Shown here piece by piece: positions 6,001 to 9,720 of a stretch of 9,720 nt of DNA. The position numbers were made by a program, and so were the translations under genes. The notes under the pieces are model-generated. The model had not been told where the DNA came from. It did not search any database and was given only the letters and a program-made list of their open reading frames with translations. How positions within the stretch are numbered: the first letter of the stretch is position 1; every line of letters begins with the position of its first letter. The DNA is from Acidimicrobiia bacterium (GTDB lineage Bacteria > Actinomycetota > Acidimicrobiia > Acidimicrobiales > Ilumatobacteraceae): the NCBI GenBank assembly GCA_010030605.1, contig RHCK01000035.1, positions 1-9,720 of the forward strand, in the 5' to 3' direction.

Positions 6001-8839
6001 TCGCGGTGCTACCCACGAGCGTCCCGTTCCAATAAATGCGAATCATGTTGCCGTCGAACGTCACGGCCACGTGCTGCCAAACATTCGACTGAATCAATCC
6101 GGATGCCGAGATCACCGACGTACCAGCGACGTAGGCGAACAATTGGCCGGCTTGTGTGATGTCGAGATGCCAGTTTCGTGCGGTCGTCGTGTCGGCGCGA
6201 CCGATGATCGTCGAGAAGGCTGCCGACTGCGTCCCGGGTTTGATCCATGCCTCGGCGGTGATCGAAGGCGAATTCCACGTCGTGTTGTCGGGAACGACGA
6301 TCTTCGACAATGTGCCATTGAATGTTGCGGCGGTGCCCAACGGTCCCGTCGCTCCGAACGTGACCGACGTTGCGGCGCCACTCAACGCAGTCGAGCCAGA
6401 GCCAACGGCCGTAGTGGCGCCTGCATTTTCGTTGAGTCTCCAGAATCCGGTTGGCGAATCGGTGGTGACCGACGCGAGATACGAAGTGGAGTTGTCACTG
6501 CCCGAATCCACGATCGATCCCGGGGCCGCGTTCGCTGATCCCGGAGCCGATGCGAAGTTGCCCGACGTGTTTCCGGCGGCGGTGAAGATCACGGTGGTGG
6601 GCGTGCCCGCACCGGACGAGTTCGACGCGAACACGCGGTACATGTACTGGTTTCCGGCCGTCAACGAGGTCACCACGTACGGCGACGTCGCCGACGTCGA
6701 CACGTTCGTCCACGTCGCACCATCGACCGAGGTCTGCACGGTGTAGCCCGAAATCGAGGCGCCGCCGATATCGGTGGGCGCGACCCACGTGAGGTTTGCT
6801 CCACCATTCGTCGGTGTGGCCACCAGAGACCCCACGCGTCCGGGGACTCCGCCGACCGCCAGGATTCCACGACGCTGTGAGGCTTCATCGGCTTGCACCG
6901 CGGTGAGCGATGAAGCGGCGACGAACTCCGGTGTCGGTTCGGCGGCCGACGACTGCGTCGATTCGATCGATTGCGACTCACGTCGTCCAGCCTCGGCACG
7001 GTACGGGTTCACGGTGATCGCATCGGATGCGACTCCACGACCGGCCTCGGTACGTGCACGAACCCTGATCTGGTACTCGGCGTCGGCCAGCGGTTGACCG
7101 AACACGTTGGTGATCACGATCGAACGCGTGTCGGCCGAGGCCGTCGCGACAGTCGACCACGATGTGGCATCGACACTCACTTCGATCTCGTAACCCGAGA
7201 CGATGAAACCTCCGTCATTGATAGGGGCCTCCCACGTCGCGTTGACGGCACCGCTTCCGGAGCCGGTTGCCGACGAGTTCGCTGGTGCGAGCGCGAGTCC
7301 ACGCGGAGTTGCGGTAGCGACATCGCTCGCCGATCCCGCGCCGACGTCGGTGACGGCCCGTACGCGCACGTCGTGGGCCACACCGTTCGTGATCGTGACC
7401 CGGTCGTTCGTGGTGACCATGGCGGAGGTCGATGTGGAGTACGTGTTGGCGATGGCCGTCTGCCATTCGCCACCCGATACGCGCACATCGATGCGATAAC
7501 CGATGATCCGCGAACCGCCATCGTTGGCCGGCGCGCCCCAACTGGCGAGGAGATAGCCGTCGCCGGCCCGCACGATGGGCGTGTTGCCCGAGGGTGCCTG
7601 GTAGCCGGTGGCGGTCCAGTGCGCACCGAGGCGTGCGGCCGAGATGGCCATCGGGAAGACGGCGACATGGGCGAGCCAGCCGCGATACGGGTTCGCATCG
7701 GTCGCTCCACCAATCGACAACTGTCCCCCGCCCAGAGCGACGGCACCCGATGCCACGACGGCACCGTCAACGACGATCGATGCAGTGCCGCCATCGACAA
7801 CCACGGCCACCTGATGCCATGCACCCTGAGCCACGGTGCCCGGTCCGGTCGAGATGCGCTGCGCACGACCGTTCGCGAATCCGACCAATTCGAGTGCACC
7901 ACGATCGGCCTGGCGGAACTCGAAGCCATTGTTGTGATCCCCAGCTGCAGCGAGCACGGCGTTGTCCCCGCCATTGCCGGCGGGGTCGATCATCGCCGAG
8001 ATGGTGAACGTCGATCCGACGGTCACGCCACTGGTCAGAGTGGAGCCTGATGCGTACGCCGACGAGACGCCGGCAACCGGTGAGCCGAAGCCGAATGAGA
8101 GCCCGCCCGACAGAGCCGACGATCCGACCGCGGGTGCGGCCGAGCTCGTTGCCGACGCATCGTTCATGGGCCAGTAGCTCGACGGCGCGTCGGCGAGAAT
8201 CGCCGCCGCGATCGGGTTCCCCGATACCACCGGTCCGGGCACGCCCGGGCCCTTGGGTGACGAGGCGGGCGACGCCGGAATCCCTGATGTCGAGGTCGAG
8301 GGTCCGCTTCCGGCGGCATTCATCGCCGACACTTCGACGAAGACGACCACACCGTTGGTCAGGCCACCGATGTGCGCCGACAGACCTTCGATTGGGGCGA
8401 GAGTCGACCACGTCGACCCGTCGACGCTATGCCGGACGCGATAACTCGTCGCGGCTGCCGTTCCCCCTTCACCCGGGTCGGGTGCGACCCAGGTGAGGTC
8501 GAGTTCTCCGTTTCCGGGTCGCACGAGGAGCGACTCGATCGCGCCCGGCAATCGACTCGCCGATCCCGACGGTCGGGAAGTGACGCCATTGCTGACCGAC
8601 GGTGTGATCGTCGGCGTGATGTACTGCTGTTCACCGGAGGCCGAGTCGGACTTGTCATCGTTCGTGAGAGGACTGTCGGGCAACAGGTCCTTCGTTTCCT
8701 CATTCGTGGACGTTGCGGTGGTTCCAGAGATCGCGTCGACATCGGAAAGGGCATGAACCGATGTCGGAGCGAACGTGATCGTCGATGCGATCACGAAGAG
8801 CGCGAGCGTCGAGCCAACTGCTCGACGCGCACGCGTCAT
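1..8839 (-). CDS. Giant secreted FN3/LamG repeat protein (3' end outside window)
   Basis: The frame has no stop from 8839 to the left edge: 2,946 codons, of which about 2,913 look native. Residues 1-30 form a Sec signal peptide (MTRARR, then hydrophobic AVGSTLALFVIASTITFA, then PTSVHA), so the product is exported. Domains by hand: linker 31-96; FN3-1 97-190; LamG-1 ~207-412; FN3-2 413-511; FN3-3 512-615; linker 616-663; FN3-4 664-756; LamG-2 ~785-999; FN3-5 to FN3-23 1000-2914. FN3 hallmarks recur: B-strand L-x-W-x-x-P, C-strand GYRVE or GYKIE, tyrosine corner LTNGTxYxFRV, and a G-x-G F-G loop. No catalytic domain is visible, and any anchor would lie beyond the window. A role in adhesion, aggregation or glycan binding is inferred from domain content. 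ATG 8839 was chosen because it places the signal peptide at the N terminus, but it has no clear ribosome site. In-frame alternatives are ATG 8920, GTG 8962, ATG 9004 and ATG 9076, with an upstream in-frame stop at 9101-9103. Residues after ~2,914 do not resemble FN3. Confidence 0.93.
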   Translation of the reverse strand, partial: MTRARRAVGSTLALFVIASTITFAPTSVHALSDVDAISGTTATSTNEETKDLLPDSPLTNDDKSDSASGEQQYITPTITPSVSNGVTSRPSGSASRLPGAIESLLVRPGNGELDLTWVAPDPGEGGTAAATSYRVRHSVDGSTWSTLAPIEGLSAHIGGLTNGVVVFVEVSAMNAAGSGPSTSTSGIPASPASSPKGPGVPGPVVSGNPIAAAILADAPSSYWPMNDASATSSAAPAVGSSALSGGLSFGFGSPVAGVSSAYASGSTLTSGVTVGSTFTISAMIDPAGNGGDNAVLAAAGDHNNGFEFRQADRGALELVGFANGRAQRISTGPGTVAQGAWHQVAVVVDGGTASIVVDGAVVASGAVALGGGQLSIGGATDANPYRGWLAHVAVFPMAISAARLGAHWTATGYQAPSGNTPIVRAGDGYLLASWGAPANDGGSRIIGYRIDVRVSGGEWQTAIANTYSTSTSAMVTTNDRVTITNGVAHDVRVRAVTDVGAGSASDVATATPRGLALAPANSSATGSGSGAVNATWEAPINDGGFIVSGYEIEVSVDATSWSTVATASADTRSIVITNVFGQPLADAEYQIRVRARTEAGRGVASDAITVNPYRAEAGRRESQSIESTQSSAAEPTPEFVAASSLTAVQADEASQRRGILAVGGVPGRVGSLVATPTNGGANLTWVAPTDIGGASISGYTVQTSVDGATWTNVSTSATSPYVVTSLTAGNQYMYRVFASNSSGAGTPTTVIFTAAGNTSGNFASAPGSANAAPGSIVDSGSDNSTSYLASVTTDSPTGFWRLNENAGATTAVGSGSTALSGAATSVTFGATGPLGTAATFNGTLSKIVVPDNTTWNSPSITAEAWIKPGTQSAAFSTIIGRADTTTARNWHLDITQAGQLFAYVAGTSVISASGLIQSNVWQHVAVTFDGNMIRIYWNGTLVGSTATAGLDIASVPASITIGARNTTASNFYNGSISNAAVYSTAVSAARIQNHVQSGGLAANSIAAPSVVVGDSTATVSWNAPSYVNGTITGYEIQTAPRNGGGLAANTSVWTTMATTTPTSGTLSYVLTGLTANSGVSIRVRAITTLGAGSWSIPTDAFVFSAPLAPTNLSASSTSSTELTLSWTAPTLTTNGSAVQTIVGYRIEQSADNGATWSTLTANTGSATASYVIDGLANGVTRTFRVAAVTANSMGAYAVVAAAPSALASAPRNLTALATGDGTIQLSWIAPSNTGGASLLGYILDYCNTQGCTPATVIDSLVPASTTSYSVTGMSNQQGGITFRLRPVTAVGTGDEARVIARTSPQVSAPTTLSAAVSAWESLSNQVLLSWGAPTLLFGQTVIGYQIEQSSDGGSNWITINSLLSNGTQTYVQGLTAGTNYLFRVAARTSLGLGLYNYVSIVPQGSGSITGSIASAPRNLTATVDPATSSSLLTWQAPTYTGGVPLIGYRIRLAASTVDPNSTTSTVMDDLVPAGTTSYRVTGLLPGTNFVFRVIPVTSVGDGDYGAVSFITYELPSQPRTLTATPGDGSVDLTWTAPSWEGGYNVYGYRVEQSTDGVNWTVLTLDTATTSISARGNVNGTTYQFRVAAVTAVGYGPYANIVATPYTTPNAPMNIGVVNGNETVTLSWSQPASNGSPITQYRIDLCTANLSSCTEFGRTTGAGNTSFTASGLTNFLNGGYPNPWYVFRVAAINAAGLGPWSTWIYTMPGGVAGSLQSLTAVPYNQMVDLNWACCVYAGNYSQYYTGNIGSPIVYRVEQSSDNGASWQFVTDRPADYTYARVYGLRNGVAYQFRVTAVNIYGAGVPSLITATPSTKPIAPSNLSATFASDRVTLSWGVAVDDGGSPIVGYRIRFSSGANSNPTTVLADIVDPTQRSYTVTGLTAGTAYTFVVDSVNMDGATYRYSDYGAQISVTPTATPSAVTTLTTNTSNTVTITNPDGSTGTGTYLTVTWGAPNAPGDVATIVYRVELSADGGTTWTTLSSATTSTEHRWAPTPSLAGTQVQFRVTPSNVAGAGVPTVVSATVPLQSIAGPPARPTSPTLLSATRGDASVTLTWAPPLATGGLPVTSYRVEYSTTAASGYIVSGNNATSPFTVSGLTNNTNYFFRVTAVSAAGAGTSSVIGTTPNGPAAAPGALTYTATASAQSTLSWTAPTTTSNGANIPAINGYRVEQSTDDGATWTTLTASTSGSVTTMTVTAPATGVTIRYRVAAITAGGRGDWAFATATGTSNLAGVQALRATVSGATVSLAWDASSASGVTGYKVERCAYTAATCGAYTVLVANQSAATLTYTDATASYALVYGYRVTALSAANLASILPVATSDLPAVPASLTATASSESATITWTAPSQSPAPAILGYRVEMCSSACGSAGAVFTVLRDSATTLTETIGGLTNGVTYTFRVAARNLAGLGQYVTTTVTPRGAPAMPGNLEAIAGNGQVRLEWDAPTVTGGGPIIGYKIEYGTNSSFASLNVVSSLSDPSSTSFTVMGLANGTSYWFRVSAVTSVDTSGGAITSAIPVAVASAPTSLTVTSNPVISNALLVNWGTPTVTGGYTIAGYRVEVSTDGVNWLVAQANTGLTTQWNARGLVNGQNYQFRVSAITAAGYGAPAIVTGIPQFEPSGPLGTSLVAGDRRLTVSWMTPANNGGSAITGYKIELCTESSANVCNTDSNFVTVSSNTGLVNSYVITGLSNGTLYAVRVSSVNDIGVGSFTYTAYKYLLARPASTPLAPYQLYTTSGSRYIDLNWTAATANGYPILGYKVEMTADNGATWSTVSANTFSTTTSLRINGLTNGVQYGFRVGAISYAGVGAPSGVFYGTPRQTTSGGVPNLRATVGDSQVTLNWSSPSDTAGVPIVGYRITHVSGATTVVVTENTLSLTTSYTVFGLTNGTSYTFNVFPITSNGYSNAGSVVARPQVLSQAPREFKAQSRAEGTRTGMKCCVHSMAKDSRTP
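3..146 (+). pseudogene. VanZ-family membrane protein fragment, joined to foreign sequence
   Basis: Read on the plus strand from position 3, the first ~32 residues contain SFAMECTQHFIPVRVPSARD followed by WALNSRGA. This fits the conserved core of VanZ-like proteins (S-x-x-ME-x-x-Q, then P-x-RVPS-x-x-DW-x-LN-x-x-GA), small membrane proteins of uncertain role often found in proteobacteria. The resemblance ends near position 98. The frame then reads through the antisense of the FN3 gene (CDSTCGRATTEPALL) and stops at TAG 144-146. The start lies outside the window. The usual hydrophobic helix and glycine pattern after LN-x-x-GA are missing, so this piece is truncated at its 3' side by the junction. 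The family call rests on motif memory from a short segment. An FN3-gene tail that happens to look like this on the opposite strand is the alternative. Confidence 0.5.
98..1287 (-). repeat. FN3 four-domain block 4 (domains 20-23)
   Basis: Domain 20 has GYRVEVSTDGVNWLVA, close to domain 10. Domain 21 has KIELCTESSANVCNTD. Domain 22 has GYKVEMTADNGATWSTV. Domain 23 has the tryptophan-less GYRITHVSGATTVVVTE and then TTSYTVFGLTNGTSYTF. The block ends in a normal inter-FN3 linker (RPQVLSQAPR), after which FN3 similarity stops. Confidence 0.8.
1288..2459 (-). repeat. FN3 four-domain block 3 (domains 16-19)
   Basis: Domain 16 has GYRVEQSTDDGATWTTL and an F-G loop GGRGDWAF. Domain 17 has VERCAYTAATCGAY. 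Domain 18 has VEMCSSACGSAG, so two adjacent domains here carry cysteine pairs. Domain 19 has GYKIEYGTNSSFASLNVV and then SDPSSTSFTVMGL, resembling domains 9 and 13 in lacking the C' tryptophan. Confidence 0.8.
2460..3089 (-). repeat. FN3 domains 14 and 15, between blocks
   Basis: Domain 14 has an extended A-B region (NTVTITNPDGSTGTGTYLTV) before TWGAP, then YRVELSADGGTTWTTL. Domain 15 has ASVTLTWAPPLATGGLPVTS, YRVEYSTTAASGYIVSG and NYFFRVTAVSAAGAG. Neither has a cysteine pair. The two break the four-domain phase seen on both sides. Confidence 0.8.
3090..4296 (-). repeat. FN3 four-domain block 2 (domains 10-13)
   Basis: Domain 10 has GYRVEQSTDGVNWTVL. Domain 11 has the cysteine pair in RIDLCTANLSSCTEFG. 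Domain 12 has YRVEQSSDNGASWQFV. Domain 13 has GYRIRFSSGANSNPTT and then ADIVDPTQRSYTVTGL. The order and the ~1.2 kb length match block 1. Domain 12 carries an unusual Cys-Cys and Tyr-rich insertion after its B strand. Confidence 0.8.
4297..5525 (-). repeat. FN3 four-domain block 1 (domains 6-9)
   Basis: Domain 6 has GYRIEQSADNGATWSTL. Domain 7 has the paired-cysteine segment LDYCNTQGCTP. Domain 8 has GYQIEQSSDGGSNWITI. Domain 9 has the tryptophan-less GYRIRLAASTVDPNSTTST and then DDLVPAGTTSYRVTGL. This type order recurs in the later blocks. Confidence 0.8.
5526..5842 (-). other. FN3 domain 5
   Basis: The core motifs are TATVSWNAPSYVNGTITGYE and LTGLTANSGVSIRVRAITTL. The C-C' region is longer than in its neighbours, with a Gly/Asn insertion (APRNGGGLAANTSVWTTM). 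It starts the uninterrupted run of nineteen FN3 domains. Confidence 0.8.
5843..6485 (-). other. LamG/concanavalin-like domain 2
   Basis: Motifs in order are TGFWRLNENAG, SITAEAWIKPG, NVWQHVAVTFDGN, IYWNGTLVGST and FYNGSISNAAVYSTAVSAAR. This is a canonical bacterial LamG fold pattern and is closer to the family consensus than LamG-1. The two LamG domains align in motif order but are clearly diverged in sequence. Confidence 0.9.
6571..6850 (-). other. FN3 domain 4
   Basis: The domain shows ANLTWVAPTDIGGASISGYT, TSVDGATWTNV and LTAGNQYMYRVFASNSSGAG. It occupies the same position relative to LamG-2 as FN3-1 does to LamG-1. A ~28-residue Ser/Gly/Ala linker follows at about 6486-6570. Confidence 0.85.
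6851..6994 (-). other. Interdomain linker, Ser/Gln/Glu/Ala-rich
   Basis: About 48 residues lie between FN3-3 and FN3-4 without beta-sandwich motifs. They read AGRRESQSIESTQSSAAEPT at one end and ADEASQRRGILAVGG at the other, with an Arg-Arg pair near each end. It is probably a flexible hinge separating the two LamG-bearing halves. Confidence 0.6.
6995..7602 (-). other. FN3 domains 2 and 3
   Basis: FN3-2 has LLASWGAPANDGGSRIIGYR and a degenerate HDVRVRAVTDVGAGS tail. FN3-3 has VNATWEAPINDGGFIVSGYE, SVDATSWSTV and YQIRVRARTEAGRG. Both have the standard ~100-residue size and follow LamG-1 without a spacer. Confidence 0.85.
7605..8220 (-). other. LamG/concanavalin-like domain 1
   Basis: The domain opens with SSYWPMNDA, the usual first-strand motif of bacterial LamG (Laminin_G_3-like) domains. 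It continues with TFTISAMIDP, WHQVAVVVDGG and IVVDGAVVASG, and closes with YRGWLAHVAVFPMAISAARL. The length of ~205 residues is normal. In this family such domains form a jelly-roll that often binds glycans or calcium. Ligand residues cannot be assigned by eye. Confidence 0.88.
8270..8551 (-). other. FN3 domain 1
   Basis: The B strand is GELDLTWVAPDPGEGG, the C strand is SYRVRHSVDGSTWSTL, and the tail reads GLTNGVVVFVEVSAMNAAGS. The FRV motif is degenerate (FVEV), but strand order and spacing fit FN3. A Gly/Pro-rich stretch (SSPKGPGVPGP) then leads into LamG-1. Confidence 0.8.
8552..8749 (-). other. N-terminal low-complexity Ser/Thr/Asp-rich linker
   Basis: The first ~66 residues of the mature protein are rich in Ser, Thr, Asp, Glu and Pro (for example TNEETKDLLPDSPLTNDDKS and TPTITPSVSNG). 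They contain no FN3 or LamG motif. This is probably a disordered spacer between the processed N terminus and FN3-1. Confidence 0.6.
8750..8839 (-). other. Sec signal peptide of the giant protein
   Basis: The segment has a basic n-region (TRARR), an 18-residue hydrophobic h-region and a c-region ending in SVHA. The likely signal peptidase I cut is after VHA, before LSDVDA. There is no lipobox cysteine, so export as a soluble or wall-associated protein is expected rather than a lipoprotein. Confidence 0.8.
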
Positions 8840-8968
8840 GAAGAAGATGTCTCGGTTGTCGATGTCGTCGCAGACGACGGATCGACCCGACGTCCTTGCG
8901 ACGACTGATGCGTTGCGCATCAGCGCAGACAACCGCTGTCTGCTGTGTGTGTTGATGTCCACTGTGTG

Positions 8969-8974
8969 CCCTTT
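8969..8974 (-). promoter_or_regulatory. Candidate ribosome binding site AAAGGG before GTG 8962
   Basis: On the minus strand AAAGGG is followed by six bases and then an in-frame GTG at 8962-8960. It is the best Shine-Dalgarno-like match near any in-frame start of the giant gene. If used, it adds 41 residues before the signal peptide's MTRARR. Confidence 0.35.
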
Positions 8975-9106
8975 GTGGTTGTGTCTCTGGATGAACCACC
9001 GCATCGACACGACCCAAAGAACCTCGCCACCCAGTGGAGGACGAGCGGACTCACGATCGACCGGCGACACGGTCATGAGACGCGGCGATGACGCTGCGAC
9101 TCACGA

Positions 9107-9138
9107 TTCGAAAGTACACCCCACTTTTCGAAAAGGTG
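9107..9138. promoter_or_regulatory. Paired TTCGAA palindromes, possible operator
   Basis: TTCGAA occurs at 9107-9112 and again at 9127-9132, exactly 20 bp apart. The right copy sits in a perfect 12-bp palindrome (CTTTTCGAAAAG, 9124-9135). TTCGAAAGT and ACTTTTCGAA also pair as a 9-bp stem with one bulge and a seven-base loop. It lies upstream of the giant gene on its coding strand. A regulator-binding site or 5' leader hairpin is inferred. Confidence 0.35.
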
Positions 9139-9234
9139 ACTCGCACATTTCGGGATTCATGCAGGTCAGAGCCCAAGAACACCCCTCGTAGGTCGTCACG
9201 AAATCACAAGCGTCCCTCCGACGACATCCAAGGC

Positions 9235-9259
9235 TTCGGGATCCTCGGGGATCTCCGAA
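9235..9259. other. Bulged 10-bp hairpin with TCGG loop
   Basis: TTCGGGATCC, loop TCGG, then GGATCTCCGAA pairs over ten base pairs with one bulged T. Neither side has a T-run, so it does not look like a classical intrinsic terminator. Confidence 0.45.
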
Positions 9260-9273
9260 TTCGACGACGCACA

Positions 9274-9401
9274 AACCCTCAACCACATCGTCGGCAACCG
9301 GTCAGACTCGACGACAATCGGTGTGTTGTGGACCCCCGAGAACAGGGCTAATGCCGACTCTCGACCACTAGTTCAGGGTTGTCGACGTTGGTTGAGGGTT
9401 G
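9274..9401. repeat. Three copies of the decamer GTT(G/C)AGGGTT
   Basis: Direct copies lie at 9371-9380 (GTTCAGGGTT, followed by G) and 9391-9400 (GTTGAGGGTT, followed by G), a spacing of exactly 20 bp. An inverted copy lies at 9274-9283 (AACCCTCAAC). The outer two form a 12-bp perfect inverted repeat (9274-9285 with 9389-9400). They are candidate binding sites for a dimeric regulator between the divergent genes. Confidence 0.4.
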
Positions 9402-9516
9402 GGAACTCGCGATGTTGGACGAGCCAACGTGTCCTTCCCACACCACCTGTTTCGCACATGCGTCGCCACAGGGGGTTCGACGTTCGCCACACCACCCGAG
9501 AAATCATTTATTGCTC

Positions 9517-9545
9517 TTGACAGATCTTCGTTCGAGTCCGAAACC
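9517..9545 (+). promoter_or_regulatory. Possible promoter for the plsY-like gene
   Basis: A perfect TTGACA hexamer at 9517-9522 lies about 40 bp before ATG 9562. At 17-bp spacing the -10 position reads GAAACC, a poor match, so the call rests on the -35 box and the location. Confidence 0.25.
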
Positions 9546-9561
9546 GGTCTCTCGATCACCG

Positions 9562-9720
9562 ATGAGAGCGAACCTCATCCACAACCAACGTGGACCGACG
9601 AACCAAGATGGGTTCGTGATCGCCATCATTCTGCTCGCACCGATCGCGTATCTCGTCGGCACGTTTCCGAGTGCGGTGATGATCGCGCGCAGTCGTGGCA
9701 TCGACATCACGACGAGCGGA
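9562..9720 (+). CDS. plsY: PlsY-like glycerol-3-phosphate acyltransferase, N-terminal part
   Basis: The 53 visible residues include a hydrophobic first segment, then IAYLVGTFPSAVMIARSRG and IDITTSG. This matches the N-terminal signature of PlsY, an integral membrane enzyme that transfers the acyl group from acyl phosphate to glycerol-3-phosphate in the first step of phospholipid synthesis (family pattern YLLGS-x-P-[ST]-A, then R-x-x-x-GIDIR, then GSGNPGATN). The window ends just before the GSGN motif, so the key glycine/asparagine residues are not visible. ATG 9562 gives an 18-residue polar N-terminal extension. The in-frame GTG at 9616 would give the usual PlsY start with the helix at residue 2 and may be the true start. 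Neither has a strong ribosome site. The gene diverges from the giant gene and has no obvious functional link to it. Confidence 0.8.
   Translation, partial: MRANLIHNQRGPTNQDGFVIAIILLAPIAYLVGTFPSAVMIARSRGIDITTSG

Larger units (their letters stand above)
8963..9561. other. Divergent intergenic region, no convincing gene
   Basis: About 600 bp lie between the earliest Shine-Dalgarno-supported start of the giant gene and the plsY-like gene. Short open frames here have no recognisable motif and look like chance frames. Seen in the region: a TTCGAA pair (9107-9132), a bulged hairpin (9235-9259), three GTT(G/C)AGGGTT decamers (9274-9401) and a TTGACA hexamer upstream of plsY. It probably holds both divergent promoters. 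If the giant gene starts at ATG 9004 or 9076, its right part would be slightly shorter. Confidence 0.6.

Noticed and set aside
6971..8050. 359-codon plus-strand open frame
   Set aside because: Antisense to FN3-2, FN3-3 and most of LamG-1, with low-complexity Arg/Asp/Gly composition and no recognisable domain.
98..8551. CRISPR-like or transposon repeats
   Set aside because: The periodicity is ~300 bp and ~1.2 kb and is explained by protein-domain repetition. There are no short identical repeats with spacers, no terminal inverted repeats and no transposase.
8700..9017. 105-codon minus-strand frame over the start region
   Set aside because: It overlaps the signal peptide in another frame, lacks hydrophobic or domain features, and the main frame explains the region.
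9470..9495. GGGGGTTCGACG resembling a tRNA T-arm
   Set aside because: The flanking bases do not form a T stem, and no acceptor, D or anticodon arm can be found at the right distances.
9323..9559. Short open frames on both strands (65 and 63 codons) in the intergenic region
   Set aside because: No motif, no ribosome site and biased odd composition. They overlap the repeat-rich regulatory stretch.
8963..9560. Riboswitch (cyclic di-AMP or cyclic di-GMP type) upstream of the secreted protein gene
   Set aside because: I looked for the conserved cores on the minus strand and did not see them; only simple hairpins are present.

Overview
The window is almost entirely one very large minus-strand gene. 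It encodes a secreted, multi-domain surface or adhesin-type protein made of fibronectin type III (FN3) and laminin-G/concanavalin-like (LamG) domains. Reading the minus strand from position 8839 down to position 2 gives a single uninterrupted frame of 2,946 codons with no stop, so the gene runs off the left edge. The base composition (GC-rich, heavy use of TCG, GTC, GAC and ATC codons, many TCGA/GATCG words) and the FN3 style (NGG-x-x-I-x-GY, FRVxAVTAxGxG) suggest a high-GC actinobacterium, most likely of the Acidimicrobiia/Ilumatobacter type. That taxonomic guess is inference.

Layout from right to left (gene 5' to 3'). At 9562-9720 (+) is the start of a plsY-like acyltransferase gene, cut by the window edge. 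About 600 bp of divergent intergenic DNA (8963-9561) holds no convincing gene, but it does hold three copies of GTT(G/C)AGGGTT, two TTCGAA palindromes exactly 20 bp apart and a strong bulged hairpin. The giant gene then starts (ATG at 8839, with alternatives at 8920, 8962, 9004 and 9076) with a Sec signal peptide. A Ser/Thr/Asp-rich linker follows, then FN3-1, LamG-1, FN3-2 and FN3-3, a Ser/Gln/Glu linker, FN3-4, a short linker, LamG-2, and a run of nineteen FN3 domains (FN3-5 to FN3-23). By my hand count this is 23 FN3 and 2 LamG domains.

The FN3 array is not a simple string. Domains 6-9, 10-13, 16-19 and 20-23 fall into four blocks of about 1.2 kb. Each block runs roughly: a GYRVEQS-type domain, a domain with a close cysteine pair, another domain mostly with an acidic C-C' segment, and a domain without the usual C' tryptophan. 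Domains 14 and 15 sit between blocks 2 and 3. Domain 16 carries a GRGDW motif in the F-G loop, the same place as the integrin-binding RGD of animal fibronectin.

At the far left (about 86-100) the FN3 pattern stops dead. The first ~95 bases read best on the plus strand as a piece of a VanZ-family membrane protein, proteobacterial in style. The minus frame stays open there but no longer encodes FN3-like sequence. This is either a chimeric assembly join or a real rearrangement. It falls exactly at the end of the fourth block.
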